From Psychromonas algicola (GTDB taxonomy: Bacteria; Pseudomonadota; Gammaproteobacteria; Enterobacterales; Psychromonadaceae), in contig NZ_SNUB01000004.1 of NCBI RefSeq assembly GCF_004378355.1, positions 62,001 through 126,000 on the forward strand: a DNA stretch of 64,000 nt, written 5' to 3'. Made by a program: the position numbers and the translations under genes. Positions 40,068-48,240 of this stretch are shown piece after piece. Positions within the stretch are counted from its first letter, which is position 1. Every line of letters starts with the position of its first letter. The notes beneath the pieces are model-generated. The model ran no database searches, was not told where the DNA came from, and saw only the letters and a list, made by a program, of their open reading frames with translations.

Positions 40068-41048
40068 ATGATGAAGGTTAACCTATTACACGAAAGCTGG
40101 CTTATTGAAGGATCTTTTACTATCTCTCGGGGTAGTAGAACCCACGCGAATGTTGTTGTGGTTGAATTACAACAAGGTGGACATACTGGCCGTGGGGAAT
40201 GTGTTCCCTATGCGCGCTATGATGAATCAATCGAGTCAGTCATTGCTGAACTGGCTGCTTTAAAAGACAAGATAGCAGCTGGGTTAACCCGACAAGAAAT
40301 GCAGACTTTATTACCAGCAGGTGCAGCACGTAATGCGTTAGATTGTGCCTACTGGGATTTAGCTTGTAAGCAATCAGGCCAACGAATTTGGCAACAACTT
40401 GAAATAGCAGAGCCTAAACCTTTAATCACCGCTTTTACATTATCGCTAGATACACCTGAGCGTATGAAAGAAGCGGCAATTAAAAATGCACATAGACCTT
40501 TACTAAAACTAAAACTTGCGGGCGAAGGCGATGTTGAACGTGTTACCGCTGTTCGTGAAGGGTCACCTAATGCAAGAATTATTGTAGACGCCAATGAAGG
40601 TTGGAATGAGCAACAATATTTAACCATGGTACCTGAGCTAGTAAAACTGGGTGTGGAAATGATTGAGCAGCCTTTACCTGCTAGTGATGACGCTGCACTT
40701 GAGCACTTGCCTCGCCCAATTACACTATGTGCCGATGAGTCATGCCATGATCGTAGCAGCTTAAAACATATTATTGGTCGTTACGATATGATCAATATTA
40801 AGCTGGACAAAACAGGCGGACTCACTGAAGCCATTGCGTTAAAAGAAGAAGCTGAAGAAGCAGGCTTAACGATAATGGTCGGTTGCATGTTAGCAACCTC
40901 TCTTGCTATGGCTCCTGCTCTTATCGTCGCACAAAATGTTCAAATTGTTGATCTTGATGGCCCATTATTACTGGCTGAAGATCGTCAACCTGGTATTGAG
41001 TTTGATGATAGTTTAATGAATGTTTACCCTGCTGAGCTTTGGGGCTAA
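40068..41048 (+). CDS. dgcA: N-acetyl-D-glutamate racemase DgcA (enolase superfamily)
   Basis: An enolase-superfamily enzyme of 326 residues, of the dipeptide-epimerase/muconate-lactonizing type. With DgcN it is reported to convert N-acetyl-D-glutamate to N-acetyl-L-glutamate. Catalytic features are visible: the KxK motif (PLLKLKLAGEGD), metal-binding acids in VDANEGW, MIEQPLP and LCADESCHD, and the opposite-face lysine in NIKLDKTGGL. Alone it could be annotated as an L-Ala-D/L-Glu epimerase; the seven-base spacing to dgcN favours the racemase role. A D-amino-acid transaminase follows. Confidence 0.85.
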   Translation: MMKVNLLHESWLIEGSFTISRGSRTHANVVVVELQQGGHTGRGECVPYARYDESIESVIAELAALKDKIAAGLTRQEMQTLLPAGAARNALDCAYWDLACKQSGQRIWQQLEIAEPKPLITAFTLSLDTPERMKEAAIKNAHRPLLKLKLAGEGDVERVTAVREGSPNARIIVDANEGWNEQQYLTMVPELVKLGVEMIEQPLPASDDAALEHLPRPITLCADESCHDRSSLKHIIGRYDMINIKLDKTGGLTEAIALKEEAEEAGLTIMVGCMLATSLAMAPALIVAQNVQIVDLDGPLLLAEDRQPGIEFDDSLMNVYPAELWG

Positions 41049-41105
41049 TTATCTATTTTATACATAGCGATAATCAGACTATCGCTATATAACGAGGATT
41101 AAATT

Positions 41106-41963
41106 ATGGGACGTATTGTCTACCTAGATGGTCAATATCTTAAAGAAGATGAAGCTAAAGTTTCTATTTTCGATCGTGGTTTTCTTTTTGGCGATGCCGT
41201 TTATGAAGTAACGGCTGTGATTAATGGTAAATTAGTCGACAACGAAGGCCATATGATTCGTCTACAACGTTCATGTAACGAATTACAAATTGAACTATCT
41301 GTTGCATTAACAGAAATCACTAATATCCAGAAAGAGCTGATTAAAAAGAATGCCCTAAATGAAGGTGGTATTTATTTACAGATCAGCCGCGGCTCTGCTG
41401 GCGATCGTGATTTTGGCTACCCAGCCAATGTAAAACCGACATTAGTGTTATTCACTCAAGCGCGTGAACTACTTAATAGTCCAAAAGCGACTAAAGGTAT
41501 GAAAGTGATCACCACTGAAGATATTCGCTGGAAACGCCGCGATATCAAAACAGTTGGTCTACTTGCGCCATGTATGGCTAAACAAGGTGCTATCGAAAAA
41601 CAAGTTGATGATGCATGGTTAGTAGAAGATGGTTACATCACTGAAGGTAGCTCAAACAATGCTTATATTGTGACGCAAGAAGGCGTATTAGTAACACGTC
41701 CATTAAGCAATGATATTTTGCACGGTATTACGCGTAAAGCATTACTTGAACTTGCTGAGAAAGAAGCAATCAAGATTGAAGAACGCTTATTTACCGCAGA
41801 AGAAGCTTACCGAGCAGCTGAAGCATTTGTTAGCTCAGCAACAACATTTGTATGGCCTGTAGTTGAAATCGATGGTCACACAATCGGTGATGGTAAACCA
41901 GGTACTGTAGCGAAAAAATTACGTGAGATTTACATTGAGCTAGCAACAAAAACAGCTGAGTAA
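41106..41963 (+). CDS. dat: D-amino-acid transaminase
   Basis: A class IV PLP aminotransferase of 285 residues. It transfers amino groups between D-amino acids and 2-oxoacids, typically making D-glutamate from 2-oxoglutarate. The family start (VYLDGQYLKEDEAKVSIFDRGFLFGDAVYEV), the PLP lysine in RRDIKTVGLLAPCMAK and the EGSSNNAYIV phosphate-binding segment are intact. The D-specific DAAT is favoured over IlvE by the RRDIK motif and by context: dgcN and dgcA directly upstream would consume the D-glutamate formed. CGAGGA-like sequence precedes the ATG. Confidence 0.87.
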   Translation: MGRIVYLDGQYLKEDEAKVSIFDRGFLFGDAVYEVTAVINGKLVDNEGHMIRLQRSCNELQIELSVALTEITNIQKELIKKNALNEGGIYLQISRGSAGDRDFGYPANVKPTLVLFTQARELLNSPKATKGMKVITTEDIRWKRRDIKTVGLLAPCMAKQGAIEKQVDDAWLVEDGYITEGSSNNAYIVTQEGVLVTRPLSNDILHGITRKALLELAEKEAIKIEERLFTAEEAYRAAEAFVSSATTFVWPVVEIDGHTIGDGKPGTVAKKLREIYIELATKTAE

Positions 41964-41985
41964 TATCACTTAAACTTCGATTTTC

Positions 41986-42016
41986 AAGGCAAATAGAATA
42001 ACTATTTGCCTTTATT
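41986..42016. terminator. Terminator between the transaminase and ABC exporter genes
   Basis: AAGGCAAATAG (41986-41996) pairs with CTATTTGCCTT (42002-42012), followed by TATT. It sits between convergent genes. Confidence 0.75.
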
Positions 42017-42026
42017 CTCTCCGACT

Positions 42027-43862
42027 TTACTCTCCTATAAATCCACCTGATTGGCGCTTCCAAAAACTCGCATATTGACCATCTAATTTAAGCAATTCAT
42101 CATGTGAGCCTATTTCAGTAATTTCCCCTTTATCTAACACTAAGATTCGGTCCATTTCTGAAATCGTTGATAATCTATGCGCGATAGCAATCACAGTTTT
42201 ACCTACCATCATTTCATTTAGTGTCGCTTGAATTTGCGCTTCTACTTCACTATCTAGTGCGCTGGTGGCTTCATCTAAAATCAAGATAGGCGCATCTTTG
42301 AGGATCACTCGAGCGAGTGCGATACGCTGACGTTGACCACCTGATAATTTCACGCCACGTTCGCCAACTTGAGAATCATAGCCTTTATTACCAGCGCTAT
42401 CTTCAAGATCAAGAATAAACTCATGGGCCTGCGCTTTTTCGGCAGCAGCAATTAAGTCTTCTTCGCTTGCATCGGGACGGCCATAGAGAATATTGTCTCG
42501 AATACTACGATGTAACAGCATACTTTCTTGTTGCACCATACCAATATTAGCGCGAAGACTTTCTTGAGTTACCGTTGAAATGTCACATCCATCAATTGAA
42601 ATACTGCCTTTTTCTGCATCAAATAAACGCAATAAGGCTTTCACTAAGGTTGATTTACCTGCACCAGATCGTCCGACAACGGCCACTTTTTCACCGGATT
42701 TAATAGTAAATGACAAATCCTTTAAACCGCCCGCTTCCTTTCCATAATGGTGTGAAAGATGGCGAACAACGATTTGCCCTGCATCGAGATTTAAATCTCC
42801 AGCAGCGTCAACATCTTGCATATGAATAGGTTGTGCAACAGTTTCCATACCTTCTGAAATAACACCTAAGGATCTAAAAAAAGAAGATAAAGCCGCTAAG
42901 ATCCAACCTGTCATCGAGTTAATGCGTAAAGCTAATGCGCCAGCAGAAGCAACGACACCCACAGTCGTAATTTCATTGGTCCACATATACAAAGCACTGC
43001 CCACAATACTGACAATCAATACACCATTGAGCAAAACAAGCCCGGCATCCATTGCAGTTACAATACGGTTTTCAGCCATATAAGTTTGGCGATGGCTTTC
43101 GAAAATACCCGTTGCGGTATCGGTTTCTCGTTGAGTATGTGAAAATAACTTAACCGAGTTGATATTAGAATAACTATCCACGATAAAGCCTAAGGTACGA
43201 CTACGCGCTGATGAACTTGCTCGTGCTGCTGGACGTACACGTTTTAATGACCAACGTAATAAAGCGACATAAAGTATTAACCAAAGGCTTAAAGGAATAA
43301 GTAATAATGGATGCGCATTCGCTAATAAAATGCCAGCTCCAACCATATAAGCAACAGTGAAAGTCATCGCATTCATCACTTGAAAAACCAAATCACCTAA
43401 AGCAGCTGGCATTTGTACAACGCGATTTGCAATTCGTCCTGCAAAGTCAGATTCAAACCAACCAACAGGCTGCTTTAAAACATGCTGATGTGAACGCCAG
43501 CGACCCAAGGCAGCAACATTGGGTTGAATTGCATTTTTAATTAATGCGGTATCAATGGTTTGGATTAACGGTCTAAGAATAAGAATAAAGACAACAACAA
43601 TAATTAGCTCAACCGCATAATTTGACCAGAACTCTGATGGGGAACTTTTAGAAATTAAATCGACCAATCGCCCAAGGTAAAAAATTAAAAACACCTCCGC
43701 ACCTGCGGTTGCAAAAGAAGTCGCTACATTTAAAGCCATAATTTTTCGAAATGGCTTAAAAAACGAATTCATAAATGGCCATATTCTATTCGGTGGTACG
43801 TCGCTGTCAGAATAGTTAATATACGGATTTACCCAATTTTCTAAAAAATCCAAAACCCGCAT
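42027..43862 (-). CDS. ABC exporter, fused permease and ATPase
   Basis: A type-IV ABC exporter half-transporter of 611 residues (MsbA/Sav1866-like). It has a six-helix membrane domain over about residues 40-345 and a nucleotide-binding domain after residue 365. Walker A is GRSGAGKST, the Q-loop GMVQQESML, the signature VKLSGGQRQRIALARV, Walker B LILDEATSALDSE and the H-loop IAHRLSTI. All catalytic residues are present, so it should be active as a homodimer. The substrate (lipid, drug or peptide) cannot be assigned. It is monocistronic with the acetyltransferase gene upstream on the same strand. Confidence 0.9.
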   Translation of the reverse strand: MRVLDFLENWVNPYINYSDSDVPPNRIWPFMNSFFKPFRKIMALNVATSFATAGAEVFLIFYLGRLVDLISKSSPSEFWSNYAVELIIVVVFILILRPLIQTIDTALIKNAIQPNVAALGRWRSHQHVLKQPVGWFESDFAGRIANRVVQMPAALGDLVFQVMNAMTFTVAYMVGAGILLANAHPLLLIPLSLWLILYVALLRWSLKRVRPAARASSSARSRTLGFIVDSYSNINSVKLFSHTQRETDTATGIFESHRQTYMAENRIVTAMDAGLVLLNGVLIVSIVGSALYMWTNEITTVGVVASAGALALRINSMTGWILAALSSFFRSLGVISEGMETVAQPIHMQDVDAAGDLNLDAGQIVVRHLSHHYGKEAGGLKDLSFTIKSGEKVAVVGRSGAGKSTLVKALLRLFDAEKGSISIDGCDISTVTQESLRANIGMVQQESMLLHRSIRDNILYGRPDASEEDLIAAAEKAQAHEFILDLEDSAGNKGYDSQVGERGVKLSGGQRQRIALARVILKDAPILILDEATSALDSEVEAQIQATLNEMMVGKTVIAIAHRLSTISEMDRILVLDKGEITEIGSHDELLKLDGQYASFWKRQSGGFIGE

Positions 43863-43907
43863 TATTTTCTCCTATTATGATTGTTAATGTTTTTTATAAA
43901 TGCTGTT

Positions 43908-44339
43908 TCAATCTGTTATAGACTGGTAATAAATATCAAATTCGCTTTCATGAGTTTTTATGAACCCATTAGCTATATAAAAGTCATTTGATTTACTACC
44001 TCGTAAAGCACCCAAACGCACAGGTAATCCTTTGTTATGAGATGAAGAAACTATTTCACTAATGACCCTCTTGCCAATATTCTTATTTTGATACTGTGGT
44101 TTTATATAAAAGTGATCTAAATAAAAGTGGTCTTCAGCAGCTCGTAAAACATAAAAACCGAGCAAGTCACCATTTGTAAGCAATTTAATTGTTTCGTCAG
44201 GGTTAAACGTTTTAAGAAACCGATTTCTTACTATGCTTTCATCAAAACGCCCTAGAGCATCCAAGCTAGGTTTCATTGCAGCAGCTCTAATCTCTGCCAG
44301 TGTATTTCCATCATGTTTAGTTGCTTTAATATATTTCAT
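43908..44339 (-). CDS. GNAT family N-acetyltransferase
   Basis: A small acetyl-CoA-dependent acetyltransferase of 143 residues. The start at 44339 follows GGGAG by five bases; the longer frame to 44420 adds an unlikely hydrophobic leader. GNAT core elements are visible: the LDHFYIKPQYQNKNIGKRVI region carries the Q/RxxGxG/A-type acetyl-CoA loop (here QNKNIG). Later segments are NDFYIANGFIKTHESEFDIYY. The substrate is not predictable. Confidence 0.82.
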   Translation of the reverse strand: MKYIKATKHDGNTLAEIRAAAMKPSLDALGRFDESIVRNRFLKTFNPDETIKLLTNGDLLGFYVLRAAEDHFYLDHFYIKPQYQNKNIGKRVISEIVSSSHNKGLPVRLGALRGSKSNDFYIANGFIKTHESEFDIYYQSITD

Positions 44340-44527
44340 ATATCTCCCTAAGAAAATAAAACGTTTAATAATAAAAAAGCTAAAAAATAGTTTGATTGAA
44401 TTGAGACTATATAAAACCAACCTTTAATTACAAATAGTTAACATAACAGTTTAATAAATAAATTAACTGTATTTGCCTCCAAAAAAGAAGGATGATCACA
44501 ATAATATTTGATAAAAAGAATAAAATA

Positions 44528-44851
44528 TTAAATTAATCTAAGAATTAAAAAAATCGACATACTTAACACCACAATGAGGAAAGTATTCTTTAACTTCAAG
44601 CTTAAAAAGACACAAACCAAACCAGCAATTAAAAATGGATTAGTAAAGAAGGACTGTTCAATATTACTCTCGCTTAAGAAAACAATAGGAACCCACATTG
44701 CAGTTAATACAGAAGGGGCTGTATAACTTAAAATGCTTTTCGCTTTAGTGCCTAGCTCAAAAGGTAGCTGCTTTGATAAAAACAAGTAGCGGCAGCTGAA
44801 TGTAATACAGCTCATACCCAATAAAATGATCCAATAGTTGTCATTATTCAT
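44528..44851 (-). CDS. azlD: AzlD family branched-chain amino acid exporter subunit
   Basis: The small membrane subunit (107 residues, about three to four helices) of an AzlCD/BrnFE-type exporter for branched-chain amino acids. The MSCITFSCRYLFLSKQLPFEL motif, with the conserved arginine, and a central SYTAPSVLTAMWVPIVF are typical. The start overlaps the azlC stop by eight bases, which is normal for this pair. The substrate is inferred from the family. Confidence 0.87.
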   Translation of the reverse strand: MNNDNYWIILLGMSCITFSCRYLFLSKQLPFELGTKAKSILSYTAPSVLTAMWVPIVFLSESNIEQSFFTNPFLIAGLVCVFLSLKLKNTFLIVVLSMSIFLILRLI

Positions 44852-45587
44852 TAACGAACTCCTCTACTGTTTTTACACAAAGCATTTCAACCAAAAAACC
44901 ACTCAACATTCCTATTAACGTTGCAAGAATCAAAGCGTACTCACAGCCTAAAATAGAAAAGATAAGAACACTTACGCCACTTACCACAACGGATAAGAGT
45001 GTTGATTTATTTTTAATTGAAGGAATCACGATGGCAATGAAAGTGGCTGCTATCGCAAACTCTAACCCCATGTTTTCAATATTAGGAATAAACTGTCCGA
45101 TATGAATACCTGCAAATGTAGAAAAATTCCAAACTAAATAAAATACAACACCCGCTGTGAGCGCATAACAATGGCTAAACAGTTTATTTTTTTCTAGATA
45201 AGCACAAGTTACTGCGAACATTTCATCTGTCAGAAAAAAGGCAATGCAACAGCGCATCAAAAAAGAACTTTTCTTTACGTGCTCTCTAAACACTGCGGAA
45301 TAAAGTAAGTGTCTTGAACTAATAACAAAAGTAGAAGTGAAAATTGACGTTAATGCGCCCCCCATCAAAGTTAAACTAGCAAGCTGCGCCGCGCCAGCAA
45401 AAACAAGTAAAGACATCAACTGAGCCTGTAGAGGTGATAAACCAACTTTTATAGCCAATGAGCCACACAAAATCCCCCAAGGAATAACAGCAATTGCTAA
45501 GGGTAAAACATCCATCGTTGCTTGATAGATAATTTGCATTTTTTCTTGTTGGATTCCACGATTAACAGTGATTGAACGGTTAGACAT
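44844..45587 (-). CDS. azlC: AzlC family branched-chain amino acid exporter subunit
   Basis: The large membrane subunit (247 residues) of the AzlCD exporter. Family motifs are visible in DVLPLAIAVIPWGILCGSLA, MSLLVFAGAAQLASLTLM and FVISSRHLLYSAVF, along with FLTDEMFAV. The ATG at 45587 lies six bases after AGGAG and is preferred to one six codons upstream. An AraC-type regulator is encoded directly upstream on the same strand, with a 44-base gap, which is a common arrangement. Confidence 0.88.
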   Translation of the reverse strand: MSNRSITVNRGIQQEKMQIIYQATMDVLPLAIAVIPWGILCGSLAIKVGLSPLQAQLMSLLVFAGAAQLASLTLMGGALTSIFTSTFVISSRHLLYSAVFREHVKKSSFLMRCCIAFFLTDEMFAVTCAYLEKNKLFSHCYALTAGVVFYLVWNFSTFAGIHIGQFIPNIENMGLEFAIAATFIAIVIPSIKNKSTLLSVVVSGVSVLIFSILGCEYALILATLIGMLSGFLVEMLCVKTVEEFVNE

Positions 45588-45631
45588 ATTGACTCCTGTA
45601 CGCATTAAGTAACAGGAAGTCTAAAGCGCTA

Positions 45632-46474
45632 TTAACTAAGTGTATTGTATATTCTTGCTTGTTTTTGAAAACGACTCGGCGTGGTGCCTAATGCTTTTTT
45701 GAAATGGTGCGTAAAATGGCTTTGATCATAAAAACCACAATCAGTTGATACTTGGCTTGGTTTAACACCTAATTTCAACAATGCTTTGGCTTTTTTTAAT
45801 CTAACTTGTATTTGGTAAGCATGTGGGGAAAGGTTAAAGTGTTTTTTAAACTGACGAATAAAATGAAACTGACTTAAATCAGCCACTTCAGCAAGTTTGA
45901 TTAATGAAATATCTTCTTCTGGATAACTATCTAAAAACTCTTTCGCTAATAATAACTTACTACGACTACCACTGGTTTCTTTTGGTAAATCAAGGAAGGA
46001 AGAGTGCCTCAAGGTTAAACTCATTAAAGCGGAATAAAATAAAGTTTCCATAAGTAATTGAGAGCCATTTTCTTCCAGTTGTGCAAAGATCAACCTTAAC
46101 TGATCAGCGAGATAGGGGTCATTAATAACGGAAGATTGAAAGTAAGGCGCGAGATTTTTACCGTGATATAAATCGGTACTAATCTGCGAAAAATGCTCAG
46201 GTGTGGGGTACATCGCTTTATAACCCCAACCATTTTCTGCAGCCGATTGTCCCGTATGAACATCATCGGCATTCACTAAGATAATACTGCTTTGTCCGGC
46301 AACATGAGATGCCCCACTTCGGAAAAATCGTTGCGCACCATACTCTATAACACCAATGGTATAACCTTCATGGACATGTTTAGAAAAGTTTTGTTTGGTG
46401 TAATTGGCATTTACTACTTCAATTCCATTAAAAGCATTCGCAATGGTAAAGTCAGCACTTTCTTTCAATGACAT
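45632..46474 (-). CDS. AraC family transcriptional regulator
   Basis: A 280-residue regulator. The N-terminal cupin-like sensor (HVHEGYTIGVIEYGAQRFFRSG, then NADDVHTGQ) is followed by a C-terminal AraC double helix-turn-helix (about 180-275). That domain contains LIKLAEVADLSQFHFIRQFKKHF and the second-helix signature GFYDQSHFTHHFKKALGTTPSRFQ. Given its position just before azlCD, it probably controls that exporter in response to an amino acid, but neither ligand nor operator is known. Confidence 0.87.
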   Translation of the reverse strand: MSLKESADFTIANAFNGIEVVNANYTKQNFSKHVHEGYTIGVIEYGAQRFFRSGASHVAGQSSIILVNADDVHTGQSAAENGWGYKAMYPTPEHFSQISTDLYHGKNLAPYFQSSVINDPYLADQLRLIFAQLEENGSQLLMETLFYSALMSLTLRHSSFLDLPKETSGSRSKLLLAKEFLDSYPEEDISLIKLAEVADLSQFHFIRQFKKHFNLSPHAYQIQVRLKKAKALLKLGVKPSQVSTDCGFYDQSHFTHHFKKALGTTPSRFQKQARIYNTLS

Positions 46475-46722
46475 AGTACGACGCCTTTTAGGATAAATAG
46501 ATACAAAGCATTAGTGATACGTTAAATAAATGCAAGTATACAAGTTTTCAATGCTTAAAAATTGTATAAAATTGCGCATTTATTTAAGAAATCTATTATC
46601 GGCAACTTTAACAATTATTTAATGATTTTCTCTTACTGTCTTAAATAATACACATCATGGTAATATTCACACAATTATAAAGCTTTTAAAATTTAACCAG
46701 TGAAATAAAGTAAGGGATCAAA

Positions 46723-47484
46723 GTGGAGCATTACAAAAACGCACCGCAAAAGTTGCGAGACGAATTATCTCCTTTATTTGCAATACTGGAAGAGACGATA
46801 GCGCAAGAAGTTGAAAGTGCTTTTACAGCTATTATTGCGAACAATCCAAATTTAACACTTTATTCACTTGGTCTTTATTATCATGGATGGGGGTATATCA
46901 TTCCTACTTTTTCTTCAGAGGAAGGATTAGAGCAGGTAGCTAAACATTATATAGAAGCAGTAGAACAGATTGATAAACGTTATGGAAAAGGTTCTGATCA
47001 GGAGTTTGACCTAGAAAAGAAAACATTAAGGTGGAGCCCTTGTGATAGCCCGCATCATGGCGAAGAAGAGCTTGAATCTATGATGCCCAAAACAGAAGCA
47101 TTGTTAAGCAAGTTATCATCGATAATGGATTTCGCCGATCCAACGTTTGAAAAATATCAGTGGCCACAAGCTTACCAAGACGATAGTGAGCTTTATGACG
47201 ATTTCTTTTCTGAGCTTTATTATCAATTTGAAGAGTTTGTGATTTCGGCAATGAACAAAATTTGGGAAAATAAACATCTTCACGATTTTTTTGTGACAAA
47301 CGATTGTGCGTTAACTTTAAATGCTGGCGATATTTCAGATGAAAATTTTCTCGAGTATACTGAAAAACTAAACAGTAAAAGAATCACTCAAAAGTTAACA
47401 CAAGAAATCCAAGATTGGCACGAAGCAAGTAAAGAGCTCAGTAAAATTCGCCGTGATAAACGACAACAAGAATTAACAAACTAA
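46723..47484 (+). CDS. DUF4303-like protein, copy 2
   Basis: A soluble acidic protein of 253 residues starting at a GTG with AGGGA six bases upstream. It is nearly identical in layout to the first 250 residues of the next gene, and both carry LRWSPCDSPHHGE, KTEALL, a YQWP/S-AYQDDSELYDDF segment, CALTLNAGD and a C-terminal QDWHEASKE helix. It also resembles the protein at 35358. DUF4303-type proteins have been linked to immunity against polymorphic toxins, but no toxin gene is nearby. Function is therefore unknown. Confidence 0.7.
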   Translation: MEHYKNAPQKLRDELSPLFAILEETIAQEVESAFTAIIANNPNLTLYSLGLYYHGWGYIIPTFSSEEGLEQVAKHYIEAVEQIDKRYGKGSDQEFDLEKKTLRWSPCDSPHHGEEELESMMPKTEALLSKLSSIMDFADPTFEKYQWPQAYQDDSELYDDFFSELYYQFEEFVISAMNKIWENKHLHDFFVTNDCALTLNAGDISDENFLEYTEKLNSKRITQKLTQEIQDWHEASKELSKIRRDKRQQELTN

Positions 47485-48240
47485 CCCGAGAATTAAAGCA
47501 AGGAATTAAAGTGGAACACTATAAAAATGCACCACAAAAACTACAAGACGAACTATCACCTTTATTTGCAGCGCTTGAGAATACTATTGCACAAGAAGTT
47601 GAAAGTGCTTTTACAACCATTATTGCGAACAATCCAACTGTACAACTTTATTCGTTAGGACTTTATTATCATAGTTGGAATTACATATTACCTACATTTT
47701 CCTCAGAAGAAGGCTTAGAGCAGGTTGCTAAGCATTATGCAGAAAGTTCCGAAGCAGACATCGAATTAGAAAAGAAATCATTAAGATGGAGCCCTTGTGA
47801 TAGCCCACATCATGGTGAAGATGAACTTGAATACATGATGCCTAAAACAGAAGCTTTGTTAGAAGAATGGTCATCAATAATGGAATTAGCAGACCCAATA
47901 TATCAACAATATCAGTGGTCGAAAGCTTACCAAGACGATAGTGAGCTTTATGACGATTTTATTGATGAACTATATAATAAGTTTGAAGAACTTGTCATTT
48001 CGGGAATGAATAAAGTCTGGGAGAACAAACAGCTTAACGAATTTTTTGTAAAAAATGATTGTGCATTAACGTTGAATGCAGGTGATAGTTCATACGAAGA
48101 CTTTCTGATACACGCCAAAAAGCTAAACAGCGAAAAAATAACTCAAAAGTTAACACAAGAAATCCAAGACTGGCACGAAGCAAGTAAAGAGATCAGTAAA
48201 GTTCGTCGAGATAAACAACAACAAGAATTAACAAACCCAC
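46723..48240 (+). repeat. Tandem gene duplication, period about 788 bases
   Basis: The coding DNA of 46723-47484 is repeated from 47511 with long identical stretches, such as GCTTACCAAGACGATAGTGA and GAAGTTGAAAGTGCTTTTAC. The second copy has a short deletion around the segment of copy 2 that encodes DKRYGKGSDQE. The high nucleotide similarity suggests a recent duplication or gene conversion. Confidence 0.8.
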
